Below are positions 1 through 13,977 of a stretch of DNA of 64,000 nucleotides, piece after piece (the stretch's first letter is position 1; each line of letters starts with the position of its first letter). The stretch covers positions 248,001-312,000 of the forward strand of contig NC_072817.1 in NCBI RefSeq assembly GCF_003013715.1, given 5' to 3'. Origin of the DNA: Candidozyma auris. Its lineage: Eukaryota > Ascomycota > Pichiomycetes > Serinales > Metschnikowiaceae. The notes beneath the pieces were generated by a model. The model was given only the letters and a program-made list of their open reading frames with translations. It was not told where the DNA came from and searched no databases. The translations under genes and the position numbers were made by a program.

Positions 1-1
1 T

Positions 2-376
2 AGCAACGGCAAGGAGATTGTGAGAGGAGGGTCTTCGTTCACTGAGGGCATTGGCCAGGGTCGTGTCACCGACAACTTAAAACCGGAAATCGACCTTTTG
101 GACGAGGCGATTCAGATCTCTGATGAAAAATCCATCGCCATGCTCTACAGATTGCTTGACGAAGAAGGGATCTATGTTGGCGGCACGTCTGCACTCAATG
201 TAGTTGCGGCCATGGAAGTGGCCCAGACGTTGCCTGAAGGAGCCAATGTGGTTACGGTCTTGTGCGACAGTTGCCACAAGTACTCAGACCGGATGTTCTC
301 ACAAGAGTGGCTCAAAAGCAAGGGTCTTTGGGAGGCGATTCCAGAACACTTACACAAGTACGCTGTTCTTCCATAG
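2..376 (+). CDS. MCY1: Cysteine synthase-like PLP enzyme, C-terminal part (partial at left edge)
   Basis: The reading frame is open to the left edge and ends at 376, giving the last 124 residues. It carries the C-terminal half typical of beta-family PLP enzymes: a segment reading EGIGQGRVTDNL, the phosphate/active-site loop GGTSALN, and the strand-helix VVTVLCDSCHKYSDR that closes the fold in cysteine synthases and cystathionine beta-synthases. The EWLKSKGLW end resembles yeast Mcy1 (Ygr012w), a mitochondrially located cysteine synthase-like protein. The PLP-binding lysine and any targeting sequence lie outside the window. Assignment to Mcy1 rather than another O-acetylserine sulfhydrylase paralogue is inference from the C-terminus only. 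Confidence 0.75.
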   Translation, partial: SNGKEIVRGGSSFTEGIGQGRVTDNLKPEIDLLDEAIQISDEKSIAMLYRLLDEEGIYVGGTSALNVVAAMEVAQTLPEGANVVTVLCDSCHKYSDRMFSQEWLKSKGLWEAIPEHLHKYAVLP

Positions 377-1112
377 ACCATCTTTAATAAACGTCATTTT
401 TCCCTGGTGGCTTGGCAGGCTCTGCCTTCCTCACGTCATGGAGCACGCATTTCCTTGCGTCGCGTGCGGCGCGGTCTTGTGCTGCAAGGAGCACCCTATG
501 CAAGGTGCGTGATGGCACCTCGGGTGCTGCAGTTGCCAGCGCAGGGTTTCCTGCGTGGCCTCTCTTATTCATCTTTGTTGGCATCGTATCCACCTTGTTA
601 CGCGCACTACTGCGGAAACGTGCCCTTCCACTCCGCATAATGACAATCGTGTGATTTCGGCGCATGAAAATAGGGTGTTGCTAGCACCTCTGCTTCGATG
701 CGGTCTGACTTTTTTCCTTGCTCGGGCAAGCCCTCTCTTATGTCACCCTGGCGCAGCGTAGGGCCCAGCAGGGCTTAGCACGAATGAGTTTGACCGGTCT
801 AATTGATCCGATGCCTGACCCCATTTTTGCGTTAAGCCCACTTTTCCCATCACGAATTTCACGGCGCCTGCACCGAACGAAACCCTGGAGGATTCTTTCT
901 GCATGGCCTGCAGCGCTTCGTTTTCGCGTGCAGCAGGACCCGCACTGGTGGTGCTGTTAGTATTCTTCTCCCACAATGAGATAGCCAAAAGGAGGGAATC
1001 ACACATTTGTTGCTAAAGCAGATTTCTATTTATTGTAAATCTTTACTTGATGATCATCTTCTCTCCAAAGCCTGGAAACCTATAAAATCTTAAAGCACAG
1101 CATTACGATCTC
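377..1112. other. Intergenic region MCY1-SLP1
   Basis: No recognisable gene. A TATA-like CTATAAAAT lies about 30 bp before the SLP1 start codon. A minus-strand ATG ORF (743-1006) is treated separately as a doubtful candidate. Confidence 0.5.
743..1006 (-). CDS. Doubtful small ORF, 87 aa
   Basis: This minus-strand ORF has a genuine ATG (1006) and ends at 743 between MCY1 and SLP1. The product is polar, with a Ser/Thr/Ala-rich start followed by a glycine- and lysine-containing stretch (GAGAVKFVMGKVGLTQKWGQ). No family is recognised. It sits in the promoter of SLP1 on the opposite strand, and its length is within what chance can produce, so it is reported only as a candidate. Confidence 0.2.
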   Translation of the reverse strand: MCDSLLLAISLWEKNTNSTTSAGPAARENEALQAMQKESSRVSFGAGAVKFVMGKVGLTQKWGQASDQLDRSNSFVLSPAGPYAAPG

Positions 1113-2720
1113 ATGATACGGCACTGGAGGAATTGGGCACTACTAGCGCTAGTGTATGCTGAAGAGATTGTTCTACAGCCGTCAGCTCTGACGTCTATTT
1201 CTGTGGGCACATCAATTTCCACATCGTCAACATCATTTTCGACTTCTGCGATTTCCAGCGTCGTGAGCACCTACTTCAATTCGCAGTCCACCCTTGTCAT
1301 TCCAGACATCGACATTGAGGAAGATGGAGTGGGCAATTTCTCTGACGATTGCCATTTTCTCTCATTTGAAGAGTGGAAGAAGCAGAAACAACTTGAAGCC
1401 GAAGAGCGTTCGAATTCGTCCAGACACGAGTCCCCATCTACATCGTTAAGTACCAGTGTTGGACACGCTCTAGAGACTTACAAATACGAGTCCGCGTCGC
1501 TGGACAATGTGGAGGTCGATTTGCTCGAGGACCAGGGCAAAACGTATAAGGATAAGTTTAACTATGCCTCGGGTGACTGTGCAGCAACGGTGGTGAAGAC
1601 AAATAGTGATGCAAAGGGGGCCTCAGCGATCTTGAGCGAAGTGAAGGACTCGTACCTTTTGAATAAGTGTGCCACTCCAAACAAGTTTGTGGTAATTGAG
1701 CTCTGTCAGGACATCCTTGTGAGCTCAGTGGTGATGGCCAACTTCGAGCTCTTCAGCTCTATGTTTCGCAAAGTTCGCTTCTCTGTCTCAGACGTATTTC
1801 CTTCAACTAATTGGCACGTCTTGGGGGAGGTGGAGGCTCACAATATTAGAGACACTCAGGTATTTGATATAGAGAACCCACTTATCTGGGCTCGCTACCT
1901 CAAAATTGAGATCTTGAGCCATTATGGCGATGAGTTCTACTGCCCAATTTCTGTTGTGAGGGTTCATGGCACTACAATGATGGAGGAAGTCAAGAAGGAT
2001 AGCCCTGAGGTGCTGAAGCCGGTTCTTCAGCCAGAAGCTACTTCTGTGAATGTGCTCTTTGAGTATGCTGACGATGACGAGGGCTGCAAAGCCCTTTCGC
2101 CATACTTGGCTCTACACGAATTCTTACGGGATATAAATAACTCCAGTGACTATTGCGACATCCAGGCAAATACGTCATCTATACCAATAGAGTCGACCTC
2201 TACGACCAAAACAACACAAGAGTCCATATTCAAGAACATAGTGAAGCGCCTCTCGCTCCTCGAATCGAACGCTACGTTATCGCTACTATACATTGAGGAG
2301 CAAAGCAAGCTACTTTCAGACGCCTTCGCCAATCTCGAGAAACGTCACGCTCTTAAACTCAATAAGTTATTGCAGAGATTCAACCATACGGTCATCGCAC
2401 AGGTGCATCATCTCCAGAACGCCTTCGAGACAAATCATCACCAATCCAATGCTCTTCTTGAGAAGCAAGAGCAGGCTCTACGAAACGTGTTGGGTGATTT
2501 GACACGCAAAAATCAAGCGTTGGCCTCCGATCTAAGCTTTCAGCGAAAGGTAGTTATTGTCGATACTTTGCTCATTTTCGTTTTACTATCTTACGTCATC
2601 ATCGCCCGGGAATTTATCCTTGAGGAACAGGTTAATACGAAAAAAAGGCCACGGGTAAAGAAAAGGAAGACTTACCCGGTAACCCCAAGAAAACCTCGTT
2701 TCCATTCCAGAATGGCCTAA
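1113..2720 (+). CDS. SLP1: SUN-like domain ER membrane protein (Slp1)
   Basis: The 535-residue protein begins with a hydrophobic signal (about residues 7-20), followed by a Ser/Thr-rich luminal stretch and an acidic segment containing SFEEWKKQK. A SUN-like jelly-roll domain spans roughly residues 145-290, seen in the run NYASGDCAA, NKFVVIELCQDILV, ARYLKIEILSHYG and EFYCPISVVRVHG. A helical, coiled-coil-prone region (about 370-475) leads to one membrane span (about 478-501), then a basic cytosolic tail. This order matches yeast Slp1, which with Emp65 protects soluble proteins during folding in the ER. The gene converges on MSS116, with only 33 bp between the two stop codons. Confidence 0.88.
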   Translation: MIRHWRNWALLALVYAEEIVLQPSALTSISVGTSISTSSTSFSTSAISSVVSTYFNSQSTLVIPDIDIEEDGVGNFSDDCHFLSFEEWKKQKQLEAEERSNSSRHESPSTSLSTSVGHALETYKYESASLDNVEVDLLEDQGKTYKDKFNYASGDCAATVVKTNSDAKGASAILSEVKDSYLLNKCATPNKFVVIELCQDILVSSVVMANFELFSSMFRKVRFSVSDVFPSTNWHVLGEVEAHNIRDTQVFDIENPLIWARYLKIEILSHYGDEFYCPISVVRVHGTTMMEEVKKDSPEVLKPVLQPEATSVNVLFEYADDDEGCKALSPYLALHEFLRDINNSSDYCDIQANTSSIPIESTSTTKTTQESIFKNIVKRLSLLESNATLSLLYIEEQSKLLSDAFANLEKRHALKLNKLLQRFNHTVIAQVHHLQNAFETNHHQSNALLEKQEQALRNVLGDLTRKNQALASDLSFQRKVVIVDTLLIFVLLSYVIIAREFILEEQVNTKKRPRVKKRKTYPVTPRKPRFHSRMA

Positions 2721-2753
2721 TTATTAACTATGTACATGAGCCTATGTCTCAAT

Positions 2754-4601
2754 CTAATAGAACCTAGAGTCGAAGGTCCTTTTAGAGTTTCTATCATTGT
2801 AGCGCTTGTCTATACGGTCTGTGAACTTTCCAGACGACTGATAATTGGATTGACGATATCCAAAGTTATTGCCTCGCTTCTTGAAGTTGCCCTTGAATCC
2901 TCCCTTGCGATCGTCTTTGCCGCCCAAACGAGGAACTCCGCCAGGAACATTGAAGTACTCGCCACGTGGATCTCTAAGACCCATTTGCAAGAACATTTTT
3001 CTTGAGATTTCAATCTTAGCGTTAGGATCCTTTATCAAGGATCTGTACAAGTTCAGGATGTTTGCAATGGCATCCTCCATCTTCAAGCGGTAAGACGATA
3101 TTATACCACGAGCAAATCCTAGATAACTGCGAATGTAATCCTCAGTCTCATCCTCGTAAATTCTGATCTTTTCGAACTCAGGAGCGTCCTCTGACATGGT
3201 TTCGTATTCCACCTCTTTCGAGAATTTGATACCTCTCTCTTTCTGCAAATAGCGAACGTAAGGTAGTTCAGACTTGGACAAATAGAGGGTGGCATTACCA
3301 GATGTACCAGCTCTGGCTGTTCTGCCGACCTTGTGGACATAATCAGCAACTTCGGAACTAGGACAGATCTGGATTACATCGGTGACGTTTTTGAAATCCA
3401 TACCTCTAGTTGCTACATCCGTACAGACCAAAACACCAGATTTGCAAGTTCTAAATTCTGTAGTAGCCTTGTCTCTCTTTCCCTGGGAGATCTGTCCGTG
3501 AAGCTTGAGAATGGATGTTCTGCTCGATCTCATGGTGTCTCTGTCTATAAGACCAGCATTTGCGCCACCACGCAAGATCCCGTACAAATAGTCAGTGCCG
3601 CTGACAGTAGGAACGAACATAATGGCCTTGTAGTTGGGCTTGGTAGCCAAGTTGCGGAAAATGTCGGTGAACGCAGCCACATGGGATTCGTAAGAGTTCT
3701 TCGTTTTGACCAATGTTTGGTGAATGTTTTCGTGGGCCTCAGGCTCATCCTCAGGCACGCAATTAATGTAGCGGTAGTCGTCTCCCATTGTGTTCCTGGC
3801 AAACTCGTCGACTCTCTTATCAACAGTAGCACTGAAGAGCACAGACCTCATTTTTGTGGTAGGATTGAGCGCCTTCACCCGGGCCTCTCTAAGCATGGTG
3901 TCGATATTAATTAAGCTTTCTTCGAAACCTTGATCCAACAATCTGTCTGCTTCGTCATATACTCTATACTTCAAATCAGAGAAAAGGGCCGAGAAACGAG
4001 GGTTTCTCAAGTTGGCCTCTAAACGTCCTGGAGTGGCCACCATAATAGATGGCGCATATGTGAACGAGTCCGACTTGCCACCGATACAAAGCCTCACTCT
4101 GATTTTTGACAAGGCCCTGTCCTTCAGCAAGAGTTTCTCGTACTCGTCCTTGATTTGCAACGCCAAATCTCTAGTAGGAGCGATGATCAAGGAATGGACT
4201 TTACCATAGCCTCTTTTTGTCTCGAAATAATAGTCCAAGGCGTTTTGGACCGTAGGTATCACGAACGCCATTGTCTTACCAGTGCCAGTCTTAGCTCTGC
4301 AAACCACACCATTCTCCTCTACCATCATGGGCACGATGGAGCGAGCTTGGACGGGCGTGAGCAGTTCATAACCAAGCTTTTTGAAAGCACCAGAGATCTT
4401 GGGATCAAAGGCGTGAATCCCACCAAGCTGCTCCACGGTGATCTCCTTATCGTTGTATTGTAAGAGCTCTGGAGACTTGTATATCTGCTTGAGGTCTTTA
4501 TAGCGGGTAGGAGCCGCCAAAGCCGAGGCAAAACATCGTATAGATATTGCCGGCGGCAATACTCGTATAGATGCTTTCAAAGGGATACAAGAAAAAAGCA
4601 T
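2754..4601 (-). CDS. MSS116: Mitochondrial DEAD-box RNA helicase Mss116
   Basis: The product is 615 residues when started at the first ATG (4601); codons upstream of it are open but lack an ATG. The N-terminus is basic and hydrophobic, like a mitochondrial presequence. Helicase motifs occur in order: a Q-motif region (TPVQARSIVPMM), motif I AKTGTGKT, Ia PTRDLAL, Ib TPGRL, II DEAD, III SAT, IV/V with CTDVATRGMDF, and VI HKVGRTARAG. The C-terminus is a Gly/Arg/Asn/Lys-rich basic tail, as in Mss116 and its Neurospora relative CYT-19. These proteins act as general RNA chaperones for group I and II intron splicing and for mitochondrial translation. The length is close to the S. cerevisiae protein. 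Confidence 0.93.
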   Translation of the reverse strand: MLFSCIPLKASIRVLPPAISIRCFASALAAPTRYKDLKQIYKSPELLQYNDKEITVEQLGGIHAFDPKISGAFKKLGYELLTPVQARSIVPMMVEENGVVCRAKTGTGKTMAFVIPTVQNALDYYFETKRGYGKVHSLIIAPTRDLALQIKDEYEKLLLKDRALSKIRVRLCIGGKSDSFTYAPSIMVATPGRLEANLRNPRFSALFSDLKYRVYDEADRLLDQGFEESLINIDTMLREARVKALNPTTKMRSVLFSATVDKRVDEFARNTMGDDYRYINCVPEDEPEAHENIHQTLVKTKNSYESHVAAFTDIFRNLATKPNYKAIMFVPTVSGTDYLYGILRGGANAGLIDRDTMRSSRTSILKLHGQISQGKRDKATTEFRTCKSGVLVCTDVATRGMDFKNVTDVIQICPSSEVADYVHKVGRTARAGTSGNATLYLSKSELPYVRYLQKERGIKFSKEVEYETMSEDAPEFEKIRIYEDETEDYIRSYLGFARGIISSYRLKMEDAIANILNLYRSLIKDPNAKIEISRKMFLQMGLRDPRGEYFNVPGGVPRLGGKDDRKGGFKGNFKKRGNNFGYRQSNYQSSGKFTDRIDKRYNDRNSKRTFDSRFY

Positions 4602-5594
4602 CAGTTTGCTGAAAAGTCTATGAAAGTACGCCCACCTTTTTTTCAATAGCTCCACGATGAGCTTCGATGATGTACACACTCCCAGATGTAGTTAGATAGA
4701 GAGGCATTCTAATAGACAGACTATATGATATGGTGATGGGAGAATACAGAGGCCTGATTGAATCAATTGCAGAGAAACTAATGGCCCGGTTGCTGTCTTT
4801 TCTCCGTGGGTGGTATTTTCTTGTTTAGTTGGAGTGTGCACTAAGTAGTATTAGACCAAACGAGACAGTCCATAGATCATTTAATGAACAAAACCTCGAA
4901 GTCACGTTGATTGACCGCTAGATAATTAGTTATCCATGACATCTTATGGATATTAGCTGAATTCTATTTTGCACTTCTCCAAGATCATTGTTCAAGTGTA
5001 ACCCTACTCACTGTGAAGACTTGTAGTGTTCAGTGAGGTGAAAAGTCGAGAAATGTCCCCATGATCTGATGGCTGCGTTTGTCCAAATATTTGGTGATGA
5101 TAAAGTCGTCTTGATTAATGTAAGACTCGCAACTTCTACCATGTGTGTTCTACGTCTGCACTGTTCACAGTAGCTGCCTGGTATGGGGAAATGGCTGCGA
5201 AATGTTCGCATAATAAAACATTCACTGTTCGTAGTAGAATCTCTAATATAAACTTCATAGGCATCATCAATAGTTTTTTTTTAAGAGAACCCTACGTTTA
5301 AAAGAGACAAATTACTTGCAGTTATATCAGCTGCCTATTGTTCACTGTAATCTTCGTCTCAGTGCTTCTCCTCTGGAATATGCCTACCTGGCAGAGGACA
5401 GATTCAAGACTTCCACGTATTCAGCTGGACATATTCTTTATACTATTGAAAGAGATCTTCGAATAAGCTTTCCCGATGATATCTTCCACTTTCTGGCTTT
5501 TCCATTGAAAAGTATGTGCCATTCCTGCACACACCTGTCACCGATATCAATTTGACCACATTCCTCAAGCAAAGAACCACTATACCACATCACC
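4602..5594. promoter_or_regulatory. Divergent promoter region MSS116/MSO1
   Basis: About 1 kb without a credible gene. It contains one full copy (5191) and one partial copy (5069) of the recurrent ATGGCTGCRAA motif. It also holds five copies of a TTCACTG-type word (at 5008, 5028, 5164, 5221 and 5341, in both orientations) and a T9-10 tract near 5273. Confidence 0.5.
5191..5202 (+). promoter_or_regulatory. Recurrent intergenic motif ATGGCTGCGAAA
   Basis: Exact copy in the MSS116/MSO1 divergent promoter. A truncated copy, ATGGCTGCG followed by TTT, lies at 5069-5077. Confidence 0.5.
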
Positions 5595-6185
5595 ATGAGC
5601 CAGTACCAGCCCAATGCCGCTCCAGGCAAGTCGCTCATCTCCAAGATTAATTCCAAGTTCTCCAACATGTCCATCACGCTGCATGTGGAGAAGGATGGCT
5701 CTACAGAAGACGACACTCTCATTCATAATGCTTTCGTTAAATTCTTTGACTCGCAGAATCAAGGATACCCTGAATGGCTCGGAGTCAGGAACTCCACAAG
5801 TGCTGCTTCCCAACAACTGCGCTACGGCCAGCCGGATTACCTGCAGCTGGAGTACCAGCCGGTGAGAGCCAGCTACAACAGCAACTACAGCCCTCAGGAA
5901 GTGCGTTCTGAAAGCCGTCCAAACCTGGGAGGCCAGTGGCTGCAGCAGTCAGCATCAACACCACCAGCGGAAGATAGGCCAGCCTACACGAGGAGATCAA
6001 ACTCAAAGTTGCAGGATATGTATCAAAGACTGAGAGCGTCCGCGGGTAGCCTGGGAAGCCCCAGTACTCCAGGAAGGAGCACGTCGACAGGGGCGTCGAC
6101 GGCTAGAAGCACTGCTGCGGGCCAGCGGTTGCGGGAGAAGATGATGAACGGGCCAAGCACAAGACCCACCTGGGGAAAGAATTAA
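5595..6185 (+). CDS. MSO1: Sec1-binding exocytosis protein Mso1
   Basis: The 196-residue hydrophilic protein has the Mso1 N-terminal Sec1-binding region. A short amphipathic lead (residues 1-35) is followed by DDTLIHNAFVKFFDSQ and GYPEWLG (about residues 42-64), the core of the Sec1-binding block. The rest is low-complexity, rich in Ser, Gln, Arg and Pro, and ends with a basic segment. Yeast Mso1 (210 aa) binds the SM protein Sec1 and the Rab Sec4 at sites of secretory vesicle fusion. The ATG at 5595 is preceded by ACCAC and is the first in frame. Recognition rests on the short conserved block and matching length, since the remainder is poorly conserved in the family. Confidence 0.82.
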   Translation: MSQYQPNAAPGKSLISKINSKFSNMSITLHVEKDGSTEDDTLIHNAFVKFFDSQNQGYPEWLGVRNSTSAASQQLRYGQPDYLQLEYQPVRASYNSNYSPQEVRSESRPNLGGQWLQQSASTPPAEDRPAYTRRSNSKLQDMYQRLRASAGSLGSPSTPGRSTSTGASTARSTAAGQRLREKMMNGPSTRPTWGKN

Positions 6186-6471
6186 TGATAGAAGGGATGA
6201 AGAGAATAGGAGCATCGCTTGAGCTACCGGGGCACATGAGTGCAAATGACATGTGAGACCTGGATCACTTAAACTTGGATTTTGTCGTCGAACCTTCAAG
6301 ATCCACCGGACGGCCGAACACTCGTGAAAGCTCGAGAAGCTTAGTGTGTCGCTCCAAAGCATGAATATTATTATATCTTAACACTGATGACACACGTTTC
6401 TACAATCTCCAACGTTGAATGCTGTCTATGGACTATGGATTTCTCTTGCTATCTTAGATTGCCTTCAAGGT

Positions 6472-11167
<4,696 letters not shown>

Positions 11168-12682
11168 CTACTTGCGACGCTTCCAGAGCTTCCCTAGCCT
11201 ATGGGTGTGGCTGTTACTGGGCGGATTGGCCTCAGCTGTTGACGAGGGACGCAACGTAGGCTCCGAATCGGCAAGAACTGGCAGAGAAAGCCCAGAAGAT
11301 AGCGCCGATGCCGTTTGTGGATGTGGTGTGACAAGATTGCGCAGATTTGTATTGCCCGGTGTGGCGACACTGCTGGACTTGAAATGCGAAATAATGCTGG
11401 AGATGGAGAAATCAGACCCGCTAGAGTCTGACGGAGTACTACTTCCGATATGTGGGAAAAATTTTGGCGTTTTGCGTTTCACCAAGGGCACTGGGGAAAC
11501 AACGCCTTCTCGGAGCTCACACTCGCAACCTCGAGAGCCGTTGAGTGGGCTTGTTGGCACGACGGTTTTCTTTAATGCCGTAGGGTGGTGAAGTTGTGAG
11601 GGAGACTGTTTAGATGCGGGAACGGGGGTCTGCGCTGGCGTATGAGCCAAGGATGAAGCTGTAGACACTGACACTTTTGTTGTCTGGCAACAATTGCTCG
11701 CTGAGCAGATAATTGGCGGGCTTTGAGGCCTGCTATGCACACGAAATCCAGATGCGGACTCTCCACCAGAAGCATATCGAGGGCCTGACCTTGAGGGATC
11801 ATGTTGAGACACAAACGACCCGTATACGTTCTCGCGAAGGAGCTGAATGATTTCATGCTTAGCATCGAGCAATATCACAGGGTTGTGAATACAGTCATCG
11901 TGATCTTTTTCAAGGAGCTCTTTGACCGTAGTATTGGCCAAGTTGAGCTGCTGAGGCGAGTCTTCTCTGACAAAATTTGATATAATATACGCCCATTGGT
12001 CGTGCAAAACCGACCTATCGACTTCGCAGTCGTATTCCAGCTCGAGTTCCAGGTCAGTGCTGTCCACATGCTGATCTTTGAGTTTATCCCAAACATTCTC
12101 AGTCGGGAGGTGCTCATCGAAACCAAAGTCAAATACGCCGCTGGCGTCTGAGGTGGCTAGAATCAGAGCCTTTCGGCTATTGGACCTCGAGTGTCTTCTG
12201 GATTTCCTGCTCATTTGCTTTGTGGGGAACGGGAGCTGATCAATTGCAGACGGTAGGCTTGAATTTAAAAAGCTCGAGTATGCACCACCTCCTGACGTGA
12301 AAGTCAGCAGCGGGTTTCTTGACCTAACCCAGTTCAAGTTCTCTGGAAAGATTTTGTCGTAAAAGTACTCATACTTGAAAATCTCCATCAAAAAGGCCAA
12401 GTTCTCATGGCAGTGGAGAGAGGTCAAGTACTTATCGAAATTAGTGGCATATTGGATACGGCTCTCACATAAAACGTGCTGTTGGCCAATGGATATCTGA
12501 AAACAGTCATCTAGTAACTCTTCCAAGGTGTCAGGCTTGATTTTGAACGACGGAGCCGGAGATGTTGAACTTGAAGGAGACGTTGTACCGGCGTCTGCAA
12601 ACGGCGTGGGGGAGGGGCTGATGACGCCACACGAGCGGGGCAGCCTCGGGGGCAGACGGGCTGGAGGCGCTGCCTGGTCCAT
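11168..12682 (-). CDS. RGS2: RGS-domain regulator of G-protein signalling (Rgs2-like)
   Basis: The 504-residue protein has a Pro/Ser-rich N-terminus, then an RGS fold in two parts. The first half (about residues 52-117) reads TLEELLDDCF...FDKYLTSLHCHENLAFLMEIFKYEYFYDKIF. The second (about 225-290) reads QWAYIISNFVREDSPQQLNLANTTVKELLEKD...ILLDAKHEIIQLLREN. About 110 Ser/Arg- and acidic-rich residues separate the halves, an insertion also found in yeast Rgs2-type proteins. The C-terminal 200 residues are Ser/Pro/Thr-rich and look disordered, ending in a basic tail. Yeast Rgs2 accelerates GTP hydrolysis on Gpa2 and dampens glucose/cAMP signalling. Rgs2 orthology rather than another RGS protein is inferred from the split domain. 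Confidence 0.75.
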   Translation of the reverse strand: MDQAAPPARLPPRLPRSCGVISPSPTPFADAGTTSPSSSTSPAPSFKIKPDTLEELLDDCFQISIGQQHVLCESRIQYATNFDKYLTSLHCHENLAFLMEIFKYEYFYDKIFPENLNWVRSRNPLLTFTSGGGAYSSFLNSSLPSAIDQLPFPTKQMSRKSRRHSRSNSRKALILATSDASGVFDFGFDEHLPTENVWDKLKDQHVDSTDLELELEYDCEVDRSVLHDQWAYIISNFVREDSPQQLNLANTTVKELLEKDHDDCIHNPVILLDAKHEIIQLLRENVYGSFVSQHDPSRSGPRYASGGESASGFRVHSRPQSPPIICSASNCCQTTKVSVSTASSLAHTPAQTPVPASKQSPSQLHHPTALKKTVVPTSPLNGSRGCECELREGVVSPVPLVKRKTPKFFPHIGSSTPSDSSGSDFSISSIISHFKSSSVATPGNTNLRNLVTPHPQTASALSSGLSLPVLADSEPTLRPSSTAEANPPSNSHTHRLGKLWKRRK

Positions 12683-13977
12683 GACCTATAATGGGAAGAA
12701 GTTTGTTTAAGCTTAGAAAAAGTTGGGTAAGTCTTCGGAAACTGATATGGAAACTTGTGGATGTAGTAGGGTGGGTTTGTGTCCTGCACAAGAAGACTCT
12801 ACACCACCACGAGAAAAAAAAATAACGGCGTTGCGAAAAAAGAAATGCCCTTTTCCACGCGCAATGCATAGAAGACGTCGTGGAAGGAGACGATCACGGA
12901 GTACACCAGCTTGCAAAAAAAACGAAGATCATGGCAACTCAAGAAGGTTGCAAGGTGCAAAGTAGGCCGAAACCCGTACACCGGTCGGTTGAATTTTAAA
13001 AAAATCCACCCCGACCCCGAAAAAACCCTTTCCTCTTCCCATTCCTTCTGTGGAGGCTGCATCATTCCACAGGCTCTAGGATGCGCACCCACGCATTTTA
13101 CTATGGTTCTAATAAGAGAAGAGAGCCCCCTGCCAATTGCACCAAGAATTGGAATTTTCGCCTGAACAAGTTTCTATTTGGATCTTTAGGCCCTGCTCTA
13201 CGAATTAAAAAAAATTGCCTTCTTTTCTTCTTTTTCTTTTCAATTGTTTGTTTCTTTCGCCCTCACCCTCCTCTGAGATATCTCTTCGCAGCAAAGCCCA
13301 GGGCGGGACAGCAGAAGCCGGGCAAAGGCAAAAAGAAACCCCTGCCTGAGGGCAAAAAGCCAAAGAGAATTTCTTATACATTTGGTCTTCAAAATGAAAT
13401 GTGGACCGATTTTCCATTCAAAGCTTTCTTCATAATGAGATTTACACATTCTTCATTTTCTGTCTCTCTCGGCTCGGCTGGTAAGTGTAACCGACTATTG
13501 TTGGTTAAGAGTCACTGAACTTAGGCCACCTTGCCTTAGCGGCGAGCGTTTTCTGACGTTTTTTTCTGAGACTTTAATTAAAGATTAATTTGACATGCCG
13601 CTATCCGGCTGAACTTGCCTTCTCATAATTGGCTTTTTTCATTTTGATACGGCAACTGGGTCTGCGGCTGAACAGAGGGTTTCCGTGGTAGCTGACTGCT
13701 TTTGTGGTCAGAGTCAGGTTCTTGGCGGCATTAGCGAGACGTACCGATCAACTTTTCGGTGGTGCAGGCGACGCACAAATTGCGCTTTGATCACGCGAAG
13801 GGAATGCACATCACGTGATATACGATCATCCACACCTGCTCACGTTGTTTCAATGTCACGCGTGTCACATGACACGGCACGTGCTCAATTCTTCCCCATG
13901 CTCGCCCTCCCTTATCGCATTTCCCCTGATCCAGATAACCCCTACCACTGCTATCCTTTCAAATCACCTCCTGACGT
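12683..13977. promoter_or_regulatory. Divergent promoter region RGS2-like gene / 1347-aa gene
   Basis: About 1.3 kb with no credible gene but several A/T tracts. Close to the 13978 start lies a dense cluster of palindromic sites: ATCACGTGAT (13810-13819), an ACGCGT box (13858-13863), the inverted repeat GTGTCA-CA-TGACAC (13862-13875) and a second CACGTG (13878-13883). Confidence 0.5.
13810..13819. promoter_or_regulatory. ATCACGTGAT palindrome (Cbf1-type E-box)
   Basis: A perfect 10-bp palindrome around CACGTG, 159 bp upstream of the 13978 start. TCACGTGA is the classic binding site of the yeast bHLH factor Cbf1. A second CACGTG core is at 13878-13883. Confidence 0.5.
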
